Source: Acinetobacter pittii (GTDB lineage: Bacteria; Pseudomonadota; Gammaproteobacteria; Pseudomonadales; Moraxellaceae). Taken from it: DNA of 64,000 nt. The notes under the pieces are model-generated. The model was not told the origin of the DNA, ran no database searches, and was given only the letters and a program-made list of their open reading frames with translations. The stretch is taken from the NCBI RefSeq assembly GCF_034067285.1, contig NZ_CP139286.1, positions 1,922,001 to 1,986,000 of the forward strand. Reading direction: 5' to 3'. Numbering within the stretch: the first letter of the stretch is position 1; each line of letters opens with the position of its first letter. Shown here one piece after another: positions 44,144 through 53,665 of the stretch. The translations under genes and the position numbers were made by a program.

Positions 44144-45871
44144 TTAGTTATCCTCGAAATTACGTTGATGTAATTGATAATAAGCACCATGTTTTGTGAG
44201 GAGTTCTTGGTGAGTACCTTGTTCAACAATTTGCCCTTGATCCATCACTACAATACGATCAGCATTTTCAATTGTTGATAAACGGTGAGCAATAACAATA
44301 GTTGTACGGTCTTGCATCGCTTCATCAAATGCTTGCTGAATAAAATGTTCAGATTCATTATCTAGAGCGCTTGTAGCTTCATCTAAAATTAAAATTGGAG
44401 CATTCTTTAAAATAGCTCGAGCAATAGCAATTCGCTGGCGTTGTCCACCTGATAAGTTTAGGCCTTGTGCACCCAAGACAGTATCATAACCATTTGGTAA
44501 ATTCATAATAAAGTCATGTGCATATGCAGCTTTTGCAGCAGCATGAATTTCCTCGTCTGAGGCACTCTGCAACTGACCATAAGCAATATTTTCACGAACA
44601 GTACGGTTAAATAATACAACTTGCTGATTTACCATTGCGATTTGTGTACGCAGACAAGAAAGATCAATGTCATTAATTGGCACACCATCTAAATAAATTT
44701 GCCCACTTGATACCTCTTGAAAACGTACCAACATGTTAACCAATGAGCTTTTACCAGCACCTGAACGACCAACTAACGCTACAGTTTGACCAGGAAGAAT
44801 ATCTAGAGAGAAATCTTTAATTGCTTGTACGCCATCAGCATAATTTAATGCCACATGATCAAAACGAATCGCACCATTTAATTTAGGTTTCAAATGACCA
44901 TTATTTTGCTCTTCAGGCAAATCTAATAATTCAAAAACAGAGTGAGCTGCCGCTAAACCGCGTTGTAACTTTTCATTAACATCAGTCAAGTTTTTAACTG
45001 GCTTTGCTAACAAACCAGCTGCTGTAATGTAAGCTACAAATTCACCAGCACTCGTACTACCCAAAATTTGTGGACGTAAAGCTAACCATACAATAAGGGC
45101 CATAGCACAAGCCATCACCACCTGAACCACTGGACTATTCAGGTTTTGCACAATTACCATTTTCAGACCACGCTTTAAGTTTTCTTCCGATGACTTATAG
45201 AATCGTGCTTGTTCAGATTCCTCACCTGCAAAACTTTTTACTACCGCATTACCATTAATACTTTCTTGGACAACATGGTTCACATCGCCCATCGTATCTT
45301 GGACTTGTAAAGAAAGCTTTCGCATTCGTTTTGAGGCTTTACGTACCAATATGCCAATGACTGGTAAAAATACAAAAATACATAACGTAAGGCGCCAATT
45401 GGTATAAAACAGATAACCTAATAGCCCAAGGGTAATCATTCCATCCCTAACGATGGTTCTTAATGATTCCGAAGAAGCTGCTGTTAGCTGCTCAACGTTA
45501 TACATAATCTTGGCAGTAATATGACCAGATGAATTATCTAAGTAATATTGTGCAGGTAATCTTAAAAGCTTGGCATAAACTTCTTGTCGAATACTAAAAA
45601 CCAGACTACGTGAAATCACCGCAGTATAGTAACCGCCCATAAAAAGGCCTAAACCACGGAAAAAAACTAATAAAATGATTAATAATGGGAACCAATCCAA
45701 ATCAGCTCTGCTGCTGTGTTGGATTGCATCAATAATAAATTTAATCAATTTAGCAACGGAAACTTCTGTTGCTGAGTTAATACCGAACCCGATAAGAACT
45801 AATAAGGCCACGCCCCAATAAGGTTTTAAATAGGCAATGAGACGCAAATAAACCTTAAAATCTTGATTCAC
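44144..45871 (-). CDS. msbA: lipid A export ATP-binding/permease protein MsbA
   Basis: A half-size ABC exporter of 575 aa. Six TM helices fill about the first 310 residues. The ATPase domain has Walker A G-R-S-G-A-G-K-S, LSGGQRQR, and Walker B LILDEATSALD. It flips lipid A-core across the inner membrane. It starts at GTG with a 4-bp overlap (GTGA) with the upstream exbD gene and is 2 bp from lpxK. Confidence 0.95.
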   Translation of the reverse strand: MNQDFKVYLRLIAYLKPYWGVALLVLIGFGINSATEVSVAKLIKFIIDAIQHSSRADLDWFPLLIILLVFFRGLGLFMGGYYTAVISRSLVFSIRQEVYAKLLRLPAQYYLDNSSGHITAKIMYNVEQLTAASSESLRTIVRDGMITLGLLGYLFYTNWRLTLCIFVFLPVIGILVRKASKRMRKLSLQVQDTMGDVNHVVQESINGNAVVKSFAGEESEQARFYKSSEENLKRGLKMVIVQNLNSPVVQVVMACAMALIVWLALRPQILGSTSAGEFVAYITAAGLLAKPVKNLTDVNEKLQRGLAAAHSVFELLDLPEEQNNGHLKPKLNGAIRFDHVALNYADGVQAIKDFSLDILPGQTVALVGRSGAGKSSLVNMLVRFQEVSSGQIYLDGVPINDIDLSCLRTQIAMVNQQVVLFNRTVRENIAYGQLQSASDEEIHAAAKAAYAHDFIMNLPNGYDTVLGAQGLNLSGGQRQRIAIARAILKNAPILILDEATSALDNESEHFIQQAFDEAMQDRTTIVIAHRLSTIENADRIVVMDQGQIVEQGTHQELLTKHGAYYQLHQRNFEDN

Positions 45872-46296
45872 TCAGAAAAACCTCTAGAAGGAACTTTGGT
45901 ACTAATATTGATGTTAACAAAACCGAGTTGTCCTGCTACATCCATAACGCGAATTACATCCTGATGAGACGCTTTAGCATCCGCAGCAATGATGAACATA
46001 AAATCACGGCGCTCTTGAGCAACTTGCTTAATCGCAGTACTCAGATCAGCAACCTCTTTAGACGAAAGTGCCTGACCATTTACAGCATAATGACCAGCAG
46101 AGTCTACCACGACTTCAATTTTCTGATCGTACTGTTTTGGTGGAACACCTTGTGCATCTGGTAACGTTAAATTGATGCGACTTGGCTGATTAAAAGTAGT
46201 CGACAGTAATAAAAAAACCAAAATGAACAGCAAACAATCAATCATGGGCGTTAAATTGATATGAATGTCTTCGACCTGAGAACGTTTAAATTTCAT
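45868..46296 (-). CDS. ExbD/TolR-family protein of the msbA operon
   Basis: A protein of 142 aa (ATG at 46296 with GGGTGA upstream; a GTG at 46308 is the alternative). Basic start, then the single TM helix with the key Asp in LTPMIDCLLFILVFLLL, then a periplasmic domain. It forms a pair with the ExbB-like protein encoded just before it. The ExbB-ExbD-MsbA-LpxK order occurs widely in gammaproteobacteria. Its precise task, energising TonB-type transport or another envelope process, is not known from sequence. Confidence 0.9.
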   Translation of the reverse strand: MKFKRSQVEDIHINLTPMIDCLLFILVFLLLSTTFNQPSRINLTLPDAQGVPPKQYDQKIEVVVDSAGHYAVNGQALSSKEVADLSTAIKQVAQERRDFMFIIAADAKASHQDVIRVMDVAGQLGFVNINISTKVPSRGFSE

Positions 46297-46311
46297 CTGG
46301 TTATTCACCCA

Positions 46312-46947
46312 TTACCCAACACGACGGTGTTCTGCTATAGACGATGAACGTTTATAGAATAATGAGGCATGAAATAAAGTCGATTGCTGTTCGAGTTCAG
46401 CCACATAATCTTGGACCACTCTCTGGAAATAGCGATACGCGATTAAAGCTGGAATCGCAATTAACATTCCCACAGCTGTGGTAATAAGCGCCTTAGAGAT
46501 ACCTGGAATCATTAAACTTGGGCTACCAGCCGATCCAAAATCAATCACAAGGAATGATTCAATAATCCCAACTACCGTACCCAACAACCCGAGTAAAGGT
46601 GCCACTGCACTCAAAGTTCCTAAGAAATTAATATTTTTTTCTAAATAAGAAATTTCTTGAGAAGCTGCCACTTCCATTTGGGCACGTGCAAATTGCTCAC
46701 CATGCTCACGATGATCAAAACCTGCTTTTAAAATGTGAGCCAATGCGCTGTTTTGCACTTCTACATTTTGTTCCAAATTTTCCACAATATCTTCAGTTCT
46801 TAAAGAACTATCATCAATTAATGCTTTGGGTAGAACTTGTGAACGTCTTAACCGAACAAAACGCTCAATACTGATCGCAACAGTTAAAATCGAGCATAGA
46901 ATTAAAGGCAGCATTAACCAGCCACCCGCTCTCACAAGTTCCCACAT
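46312..46947 (-). CDS. ExbB/MotA/TolQ-family proton channel protein of the msbA operon
   Basis: A 211-aa protein with three TM helices. It has the family segments FLGTLSAVAPLLGLLGTVVGII and ALITTAVGMLIAIPALIAYRYF. It is shorter than the exbB product at 19830 because it lacks the signal-peptide extension. It is the first gene of the cluster leading through msbA to gspK, and is 50 bp after parB on the same strand. Confidence 0.92.
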   Translation of the reverse strand: MWELVRAGGWLMLPLILCSILTVAISIERFVRLRRSQVLPKALIDDSSLRTEDIVENLEQNVEVQNSALAHILKAGFDHREHGEQFARAQMEVAASQEISYLEKNINFLGTLSAVAPLLGLLGTVVGIIESFLVIDFGSAGSPSLMIPGISKALITTAVGMLIAIPALIAYRYFQRVVQDYVAELEQQSTLFHASLFYKRSSSIAEHRRVG

Positions 46948-46997
46948 ATCTTCTTCCCCAAGAATATAAAATTAGAAATATATGACCCAAATGCAAA

Positions 46998-47885
46998 TTA
47001 ATCAGGCAAACAAATATTTAAAATACCATCCAACTCATCTAAGGTATGATAATGAATAACAAGCTTACCCTTACCTTTTTGATTGTGATCAATTTTTACA
47101 TTAGCACCAAAACGCTCTGATAATTTTTGCGTTAATTGCTCAATATCTGGTGCTACAGGTGCTTTTTCCTTCTCCTGTTTAGGTTCACTTCTATCACGCA
47201 CCAATTGCTCTGTTTGACGAACAGATAAACCTTTTTCAATTACAATTTTAGCAACGTCTAATTGATCTTTACCTTTTAAAGTCAAGATAGCTCGAGCATG
47301 CCCCATATCAAGTAGACCTTGCTGCATGAAGTCTTTAATTTCATCCGCCAAACTTAACAAACGTAGTAAATTACTTACTGTAGTACGTGCTTTTCCTACC
47401 GTGTCAGCAATTTCTTGGTGGCTTAAGCCAAATTCATCATGGAAGCGTTGTAAAGCTATTGCTTGATCAATCGGGTTTAAGTCTTGACGTTGAATATTCT
47501 CAATGAGTGCTAAAGCAATAGCAACTTGATCATTTAAATCACGAACAATTGCAGGAATTTCAGTTAAACCTGCAAGTTGTGCAGCACGCCAACGACGCTC
47601 ACCAGCAATGATTTCGTACGGATGTGCTTCATCATCCACTGGACGAATGACAATAGGTTGCATCACTCCATGTTTTTCAATAGAAGATGCTAATTCTTGT
47701 AAATCGTGCTCATGAATAAAACGACGCGGCTGATATTCACCACGTTTTAATAAATTTACATCAATTTGCTTCAACTGTCCGTGGTCAAGCGCCTGTGCTT
47801 CAAGTTGTAATTTTTCTTTTTGAATTGAACCAAGTAATGCATCTAAACCACGTCCTTTAGCCAATCCGCGTTTTTTGATGCTCAT
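46998..47885 (-). CDS. parB: chromosome-partitioning protein ParB
   Basis: A 295-aa protein that starts with the RGLAKGRGLDALLGS motif typical of ParB N-termini, which binds ParA. The CTPase/ParB-N domain has YEIIAGERRWRAAQLAGL, the HTH lies in LSHQEIADTVGKARTTVSNLLRLL, and a C-terminal dimer domain follows. ParB loads on parS as a CTP-dependent clamp. Its start overlaps the parA stop by 4 bp. Confidence 0.96.
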   Translation of the reverse strand: MSIKKRGLAKGRGLDALLGSIQKEKLQLEAQALDHGQLKQIDVNLLKRGEYQPRRFIHEHDLQELASSIEKHGVMQPIVIRPVDDEAHPYEIIAGERRWRAAQLAGLTEIPAIVRDLNDQVAIALALIENIQRQDLNPIDQAIALQRFHDEFGLSHQEIADTVGKARTTVSNLLRLLSLADEIKDFMQQGLLDMGHARAILTLKGKDQLDVAKIVIEKGLSVRQTEQLVRDRSEPKQEKEKAPVAPDIEQLTQKLSERFGANVKIDHNQKGKGKLVIHYHTLDELDGILNICLPD

Positions 47886-48664
47886 ACTTTACTTCCTTTC
47901 TTCACTTTACTTTTCTTTAACATCTCAGCCGCAAGATTTAAGTATGCAACTGCACCTTTAGAACTTTTCTCAAAATAGATCACAGGTAAACCATGTGCTG
48001 GCGCTTCTGCTAAGCGGACATTACGTGGAACAACAGTATCATAAAGTTTTTTGCCGAAATACTGTTCTAGCTCTGCAGATACATCACGTGTTAAGGCATT
48101 TCGTGCATCGTACATTGTACGTAATACACCAATAATTTCTAAATCAGGATTTAATGCTTTTTGAATTCGATCAATGGTCTGGGTTAAATCAGCTAAACCC
48201 TCTAGCGCATAATATTCGCACTGCATTGGAATAATTACACTATCTACAGCCGCTAAAGCATTGACTGTAATTAAACTCAAGCTTGGAGCACAATCCACAA
48301 TAATAAAATCAAATGAGTTTCTAATTTCATTCAAAGCATTTTTTAAAATGAACTCACGGCCCTCTTGCTCTGCAATAGCAAGTTCAACACCTGAAAGCTC
48401 ACGATTAGAACCTAAAACTTTATATCCAACTTCAGCTTTTTGAATAGCTGTTTCAATTGGCACTTCACCAAGTAGTACATCCGTAATTGAATACAAAAGA
48501 TCGTTCTTTTGAATACCGGACCCCATCGTAGCATTACCCTGTGAATCCATATCTACAAGTAATACACGTTTCTTTAATACAGCTAGAGACGCTGCAAGAT
48601 TTACTGCAGTCGTTGTTTTACCAACACCACCCTTTTGGTTTGCAATCGCAATAATTTGAGCCAT
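47882..48664 (-). CDS. parA: chromosome-partitioning ATPase ParA (Soj)
   Basis: A 260-aa deviant Walker ATPase with K-G-G-V-G-K-T-T-T at 11-19, MDSQGNATMGSG and DFIIVDCAPSLSLITVNAL. It segregates the origin region together with ParB. It is 21 bp after rsmG, the conserved rsmG-parA-parB order often found near oriC. The mnmG and dnaA genes are not in this window, and I could not see an origin. Confidence 0.96.
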   Translation of the reverse strand: MAQIIAIANQKGGVGKTTTAVNLAASLAVLKKRVLLVDMDSQGNATMGSGIQKNDLLYSITDVLLGEVPIETAIQKAEVGYKVLGSNRELSGVELAIAEQEGREFILKNALNEIRNSFDFIIVDCAPSLSLITVNALAAVDSVIIPMQCEYYALEGLADLTQTIDRIQKALNPDLEIIGVLRTMYDARNALTRDVSAELEQYFGKKLYDTVVPRNVRLAEAPAHGLPVIYFEKSSKGAVAYLNLAAEMLKKSKVKKGSKV

Positions 48665-48685
48665 GGTAACCCTAATACTTTTTAT

Positions 48686-49318
48686 TTAAATACGTTGAAG
48701 TAAAAGTAAATGACGTTGTTCATCAAGTCTTGGTACATTCAGCTCAATCACTTTACATGAAAAGTCTGGCTTAAGCTGCTCAATTTCCTCAACCGGCACA
48801 ACTCCTTTCATTGCTGCAATAATACTGCCCTGATGTAAGTATGGCTGAGCTGCATCTACAAAATCCGTTAAAGAAGCAAAAGCACGGCTTGTGATGACAT
48901 CAAACTGTCCAAGCTCATCAATTGTATCTTGGTTCTCAACACGTGTTTGTACTGCCACAACATTGCTCAATTTAAGATCAGCAATAAATTGTTTCAAAAA
49001 ACGGATTTTTTTACCATTTGAGTCAAGTAGCACACAGTTACGTTCTGGCTGACATAATGCAATGATCATGCCTGGCATACCACCACCAGTACCAACATCG
49101 AGTAATCGACCTTCTGGCAAATCTTTCAAAATACTTAAGCTATCCAACAAATGCTTCACTAACATTTCTTTCGGATCGCGAATTGCTGTCAGATTATATG
49201 CTTTGTTCCAAAGCACTAATGCATCCTGATACTTCAACAAGAGCGTCAATGCTTCGTCGCTTAAGTTCAGGCCTAATGCCTGACTACCTTGCTTTAATTC
49301 TTGGAAAAAAGGATGCAT
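48686..49318 (-). CDS. rsmG: 16S rRNA (guanine-527-N7)-methyltransferase
   Basis: A 210-aa SAM-dependent methyltransferase with the GxGxG motif in LLDVGTGGGMPGMIIAL and the N-terminal NLTAIRDPKEMLVKHLLDSL region of RsmG (GidB). It modifies G527 of 16S rRNA. Loss gives low-level streptomycin resistance. It is the first gene of the rsmG-parA-parB run. Confidence 0.96.
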   Translation of the reverse strand: MHPFFQELKQGSQALGLNLSDEALTLLLKYQDALVLWNKAYNLTAIRDPKEMLVKHLLDSLSILKDLPEGRLLDVGTGGGMPGMIIALCQPERNCVLLDSNGKKIRFLKQFIADLKLSNVVAVQTRVENQDTIDELGQFDVITSRAFASLTDFVDAAQPYLHQGSIIAAMKGVVPVEEIEQLKPDFSCKVIELNVPRLDEQRHLLLLQRI

Positions 49319-49403
49319 AGCTGCAAGTCATCTCAAAAAAATTTGCCAAAGTATACCGATTTCTATAAATCGGCACAGTATTTACCGCTTAGCGATTATT
49401 CAG

Positions 49404-50093
49404 TTAATCGTATAAGCCCTGCTTAATTTGCTGATCTAGTTGATTTAAACGCTCAGGCGTTCCCACATCAACCCAATTTGCATGCATTTTCTCAGCACTA
49501 ATCCGATGTTCCAACATGGCTTGTTTTAACAAAGGCGCAAGTGGACGCTTACCATTTTCGAGCCCTAAGAACATGTCTGGAGAAAGAATTGCAATACCAC
49601 TATAGGTAAAAGCAGCTCCATTTTGTTCTTGCTCAAAGGTATAAGCTAAACCATTAGACAGAACAAAATCACCTTTCAAATGCTGAGGAGGATTATCAAC
49701 CAATACTAAATGGCCTAATTTATCACCTAATTGAACATTTAAAAGAGGAGCAAAATCCATCGTAGTCCAAACATCTCCATTCACCAAAATAAATGGATCG
49801 TTTCCTAAAAGAGGTAATGCATTGATAATTCCGCCAGCCGTCTCTAGGCCTTCACCTTCATGAGACCATAAAATTTTGACCCCAAATTGAGAACCATCAC
49901 CCAATGTTGAAGCAAGTTTTTCACCTAACCATGCAGTATTAATAACGATTTCAGTTACACCAATTTTTTGTAACTTTTCAATATGCCATACGATTAATGG
50001 TTTACCACCTACTTCAAGTAAAGGCTTAGGCGTATGTAAAGTCAAAGGACGCATACGATTGCCCAAGCCAGCAGCAAGAATCATTGCTTTCAT
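49404..50093 (-). CDS. murU: N-acetylmuramate alpha-1-phosphate uridylyltransferase MurU
   Basis: A 229-aa nucleotidyltransferase with the N-terminal signature ILAAGLGNRMRPLTLHTPKPLLEV broken only by expected variation. NGDVWTTMDFAPLL holds the metal-binding Asp. It makes UDP-MurNAc from MurNAc-1-phosphate, a recycling shortcut that bypasses MurA, the fosfomycin target. It overlaps amgK by one base (TAATG). The pair diverges from lptD as in Pseudomonas. Confidence 0.93.
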   Translation of the reverse strand: MKAMILAAGLGNRMRPLTLHTPKPLLEVGGKPLIVWHIEKLQKIGVTEIVINTAWLGEKLASTLGDGSQFGVKILWSHEGEGLETAGGIINALPLLGNDPFILVNGDVWTTMDFAPLLNVQLGDKLGHLVLVDNPPQHLKGDFVLSNGLAYTFEQEQNGAAFTYSGIAILSPDMFLGLENGKRPLAPLLKQAMLEHRISAEKMHANWVDVGTPERLNQLDQQIKQGLYD

Positions 50094-51106
50094 TATGCTG
50101 CTACCTCATAGCTACCATATTTCTCGATAAATTTAGGCATCACTATGTTATTCATAAACACCATAAACTCTTCAAGTTCAGCGTAACCACGACTTTCTTC
50201 AAGTAAATACCACATGACACGTGGCAAATCCTTCAAATAACCAGACTTACCATCACGTTCAAATAAACGAACGAAGATGCCTAAAATTTTAATATGGCGT
50301 TGAATAGCCATTAAATCTGCATCACGTTTAAATTGATCAAAACTGCGGTTTTGTTTAGTCGACTCTGGTAATAGGTCATAAAACACTTTAAACCATTGAT
50401 AAACACGTTCAGCATTCCATTGAACATATGCATCACGAGTAATCGAAATTAAGTCATATGTATCAGCACCAATAACAGCATCCTGAAAGTCGATGACCCC
50501 CAACTCTTGCTCATTGGTAATTTTCATCAAATTACGGCTATGAAAATCTCGATGTACGATCACTTGCGGTTGGGCTAACGCGGCACGAGCTAAGAAATCA
50601 AACGCATCATCAATCGTTTTTTTATGCTCAACAGTCGGCTCAATAGCAAGCGATGGCAGCATCCAATCTGTGAGTAGCTGCATTTCCGACATTAATTTTT
50701 CGTAGGAATACGCTGGGAACTGACTAGCACCATCTATAGACTGCAACTGAATAAGCTGCTTGAAACTTTGTTCATAATATTTATCAACTGTTTCGTCAGT
50801 TAATAGTGTCGATAAAAGTACATCACCAAAGTCTTCCAATAACAGAAAACCTTGAGTCAAATCTTTTGCGATGATCTGAGGTACACGCACACCATGACCT
50901 GCAAAAAATTCGTCAATGGTCACAAACGGAACACAGTCTTCTTTTTCTGGAGGGGCGTCCATGAGCATATAAGTTTTATTTTGTAACTCGATACGCGCAT
51001 AACGGCGGAAGCTTGCATCACCTGCTAAAAAAGCGATCTTAAATTGATCATTTTCCAGAACAGATGTAAGCCATGTATATATCAATTGTTCACGTTGTGT
51101 ATTCAT
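50093..51106 (-). CDS. amgK: N-acetylmuramate/N-acetylglucosamine kinase AmgK
   Basis: An aminoglycoside-phosphotransferase-fold kinase of 337 aa. The catalytic loop V-H-R-D-F-H-S-R-N-L is followed by LGVIDFQDAVIGADTYDL, the Brenner and metal-binding motifs. It phosphorylates the anomeric position of MurNAc and GlcNAc for MurU. I use the ATG at 51106. A TTG two codons earlier is possible, and neither has a clear ribosome site. It is divergent from lptD with a 120-bp shared control region. Confidence 0.93.
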   Translation of the reverse strand: MNTQREQLIYTWLTSVLENDQFKIAFLAGDASFRRYARIELQNKTYMLMDAPPEKEDCVPFVTIDEFFAGHGVRVPQIIAKDLTQGFLLLEDFGDVLLSTLLTDETVDKYYEQSFKQLIQLQSIDGASQFPAYSYEKLMSEMQLLTDWMLPSLAIEPTVEHKKTIDDAFDFLARAALAQPQVIVHRDFHSRNLMKITNEQELGVIDFQDAVIGADTYDLISITRDAYVQWNAERVYQWFKVFYDLLPESTKQNRSFDQFKRDADLMAIQRHIKILGIFVRLFERDGKSGYLKDLPRVMWYLLEESRGYAELEEFMVFMNNIVMPKFIEKYGSYEVAA

Positions 51107-51226
51107 TTGCAATAAAATCTAAAACAAGCTGAGATTTTTGAAGGGTTAAGTGTAGCCACTTATAAACTTTTTCTCTATGATGCGACAATAATTAATTGTG
51201 AATTAGCATACTTGGTTAATGAGACA

Positions 51227-53665
51227 ATGAAGCATCAGTTTAAATTTAATCCTTTAGCGACAGCTATTTTTACGCTCTTATGTGGCTCCATACAATCAAG
51301 TTATGCTGAGTCAACTGATGTTGTCTCCAATATAGACAATAATCAACTTAAAGCGAGCATCAAGGAAGCTTACCCAGGCCAAGAGTTTTTTCAGCAATAC
51401 TATGTTGATAAATCTGCACCTGAAGCTCAGCTTCGTGGCAATAAATATTTAAGCTCGGCATTTTGCCAAGGTACATGGGTTACACCGATTAACCCTGAGA
51501 CAAAAGCTTTAGATGCCGACAAAGCGACTTCTGTCGTTACGGCTAACTACGGACATTACAATCCAGCGGGTGATTCTGTTTTAGAAGGTGATGTCGTTAT
51601 TGATCAGGAAGGACGCACCGTTCGCGCTGACAAGGTAACGATTGATAAAACCCAAACCTTTGCACATGCACAAGGTCGAGTACAGTTAGCTCAAGGCGGG
51701 TTACTTTCACAGAGTGATGAAATTAATTACAACCTAAAAACCCAAACCGGGAATTTAGATAATAGTTTTTATATTTCTGAGCAACAACACGCCCATGGTC
51801 ATGCAGGAAAAATCGAAAGAACCTCACCAAATGTTATGGTTCTTAATGATGCAACCTATACAACATGCCCACCCGGCCAAAAACCGGGCTGGAAAATCCA
51901 AGCAAATAAAATTGAGTTAAATCAGGAAACTGGACGCGGTGTAACTCGCGGGACAAAACTATATGTTAAAGATGTTCCGGTTCTAGCTGTTCCCTACTTT
52001 AACTTCCCAATTGACGACCGCCGTACTACCGGTATTCTCAACCCACAGTTTGGTTTCTCAAACGATGGTGGTGTTGAACTTTCTGTTCCGGTCTATTTAA
52101 ACCTTGCCCCTAACTATGATCTGACACTTACTCCACGTTATTTAGCAGATCGTGGTGCAATGTTAAAAGGTGACTTCCGTTATTTAACCGACGGCTTTGG
52201 CGCGGGTGAAATGTGGGGTGGCATCTTGCCATCTGACAAAGGTTATGACGATAAAGATCGTAAAGATTTCCATTTTTTACATAACTGGGAAATTAACGAT
52301 CAGTGGTCTACCAACCTTGAATATAACTATGCATCAGATAAAGATTATTTCTCTGACTTAGATAGTAGCCCTAACTCTAAAACAGATCTTAACTTACGTA
52401 GAGCATGGGAACTTAACTATCAACATGGTATTCCGGGTTTAAAAGCACAGCTTAAAGTCGAAGATTTCCAGACGCTTGACCCAGAAGTTGCAGATGCAGA
52501 TAAACCTTATGCACGATTGCCGCAATTCTTATTAAATTACGTCACTGGCAATCCATTAGGCTTACAATACGAATTTAACAACGATACCGCTTACTTTAAG
52601 AAATCGATTAATGATGGCTCTGCTCAAGAAAGTAGTGGTACACGTATTTATAACCAGTTCGCAACACGTTATAACTACCGTACACCAGCAGCTTTTGTGA
52701 TTCCTGAAGTTTCAGTACGTTCTATTCAAACGTTTTATGATAAGGACAGTATCGCATCTCAAGGTTTAGATGGCGGTTCTGAAAATAAATCAGTCATTGT
52801 GCCACAATTTACTTTGGATACTGGACTGAATTTTGAGCGTGATGGTAAGTACTTACAAACACTTACACCACGTGCTTTCTACGCATATGCGCCATACAAA
52901 AATCAGGATGGCTACCCTAACTTTGATTCGACAAGTGCGTCAATTAGTTATGATCAGTTATTTAATCCATACCGTTTTTATGGACATGACCGCCTTGAAG
53001 ACAATAACTTCTTATCATTAGGTGTAAGTTACAGCCTCTTCGATACAGTAGGTTTAGAGCGTTTACGTGCAAGTGTTGGTCAAAGTTATTATTTCGAAGA
53101 TCGCCGTGTCACTTTAAAACAGCAAGATGAATTTGACACCGAGCGTAATACTGGCCCTGTTGTTAGCCTATCTAGCCAACTTAATCAAAACTTCACTATT
53201 GCGGCTAACTCAGCATGGATGTCGAATGGCGACAACGCTCAACGTGATTTCCAACTTTACTATACTGGTGACAAAGGAAATCTATACAACTTAGGCTATT
53301 TCTATCGTAAAGACATTCCTGGCCGTCAAGATACTTACGACCAAGTTGTTGCATCCTTTATACAACCAATTAAAGACAATTGGCGTATTATGGGCCACGT
53401 ACAATATGACATGGACAATGATGTTGCTCGTGAACTCTTACTAGGAGTTAACTATGAGTCATGTTGCTGGGGTATTTCTGTCTACGGCCGCTCGTATTAT
53501 AACGATCTAGACGATCCAAAATCTCCAGATGTTAGTGAAAAGCGCGCGATCATGGCTGAAGTTACACTAAAAGGTTTAGGTGGTTTAAACAATAAACTCG
53601 CGTCTTTACTTGAAAATCGCGTTTTAGGTTTTAACAAAATTAATCAATCTTGGACACAACGTTAA
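51227..53665 (+). CDS. lptD: LPS-assembly outer-membrane protein LptD
   Basis: A protein of 812 aa from the ATG at 51227. The TTG at 51212 is not needed because the signal peptide (KHQFKFNPLATAIFTLLCGS then SSYAES) begins with this Met. The OstA/LptA-like domain follows (about 85-230), then the 26-stranded barrel. The cysteine pattern for the two disulfides is present: one in SSAFCQGTW, one in TYTTCPPG, and a C-C pair in YESCCWG. With LptE it inserts LPS or LOS in the outer leaflet. surA overlaps its stop codon. Confidence 0.95.
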   Translation: MKHQFKFNPLATAIFTLLCGSIQSSYAESTDVVSNIDNNQLKASIKEAYPGQEFFQQYYVDKSAPEAQLRGNKYLSSAFCQGTWVTPINPETKALDADKATSVVTANYGHYNPAGDSVLEGDVVIDQEGRTVRADKVTIDKTQTFAHAQGRVQLAQGGLLSQSDEINYNLKTQTGNLDNSFYISEQQHAHGHAGKIERTSPNVMVLNDATYTTCPPGQKPGWKIQANKIELNQETGRGVTRGTKLYVKDVPVLAVPYFNFPIDDRRTTGILNPQFGFSNDGGVELSVPVYLNLAPNYDLTLTPRYLADRGAMLKGDFRYLTDGFGAGEMWGGILPSDKGYDDKDRKDFHFLHNWEINDQWSTNLEYNYASDKDYFSDLDSSPNSKTDLNLRRAWELNYQHGIPGLKAQLKVEDFQTLDPEVADADKPYARLPQFLLNYVTGNPLGLQYEFNNDTAYFKKSINDGSAQESSGTRIYNQFATRYNYRTPAAFVIPEVSVRSIQTFYDKDSIASQGLDGGSENKSVIVPQFTLDTGLNFERDGKYLQTLTPRAFYAYAPYKNQDGYPNFDSTSASISYDQLFNPYRFYGHDRLEDNNFLSLGVSYSLFDTVGLERLRASVGQSYYFEDRRVTLKQQDEFDTERNTGPVVSLSSQLNQNFTIAANSAWMSNGDNAQRDFQLYYTGDKGNLYNLGYFYRKDIPGRQDTYDQVVASFIQPIKDNWRIMGHVQYDMDNDVARELLLGVNYESCCWGISVYGRSYYNDLDDPKSPDVSEKRAIMAEVTLKGLGGLNNKLASLLENRVLGFNKINQSWTQR

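Noticed and set aside
46998..49318. Replication origin near rsmG-parA-parB
   Set aside because: No dnaA, mnmG or cluster of DnaA boxes is visible, and the neighbours are not origin genes.
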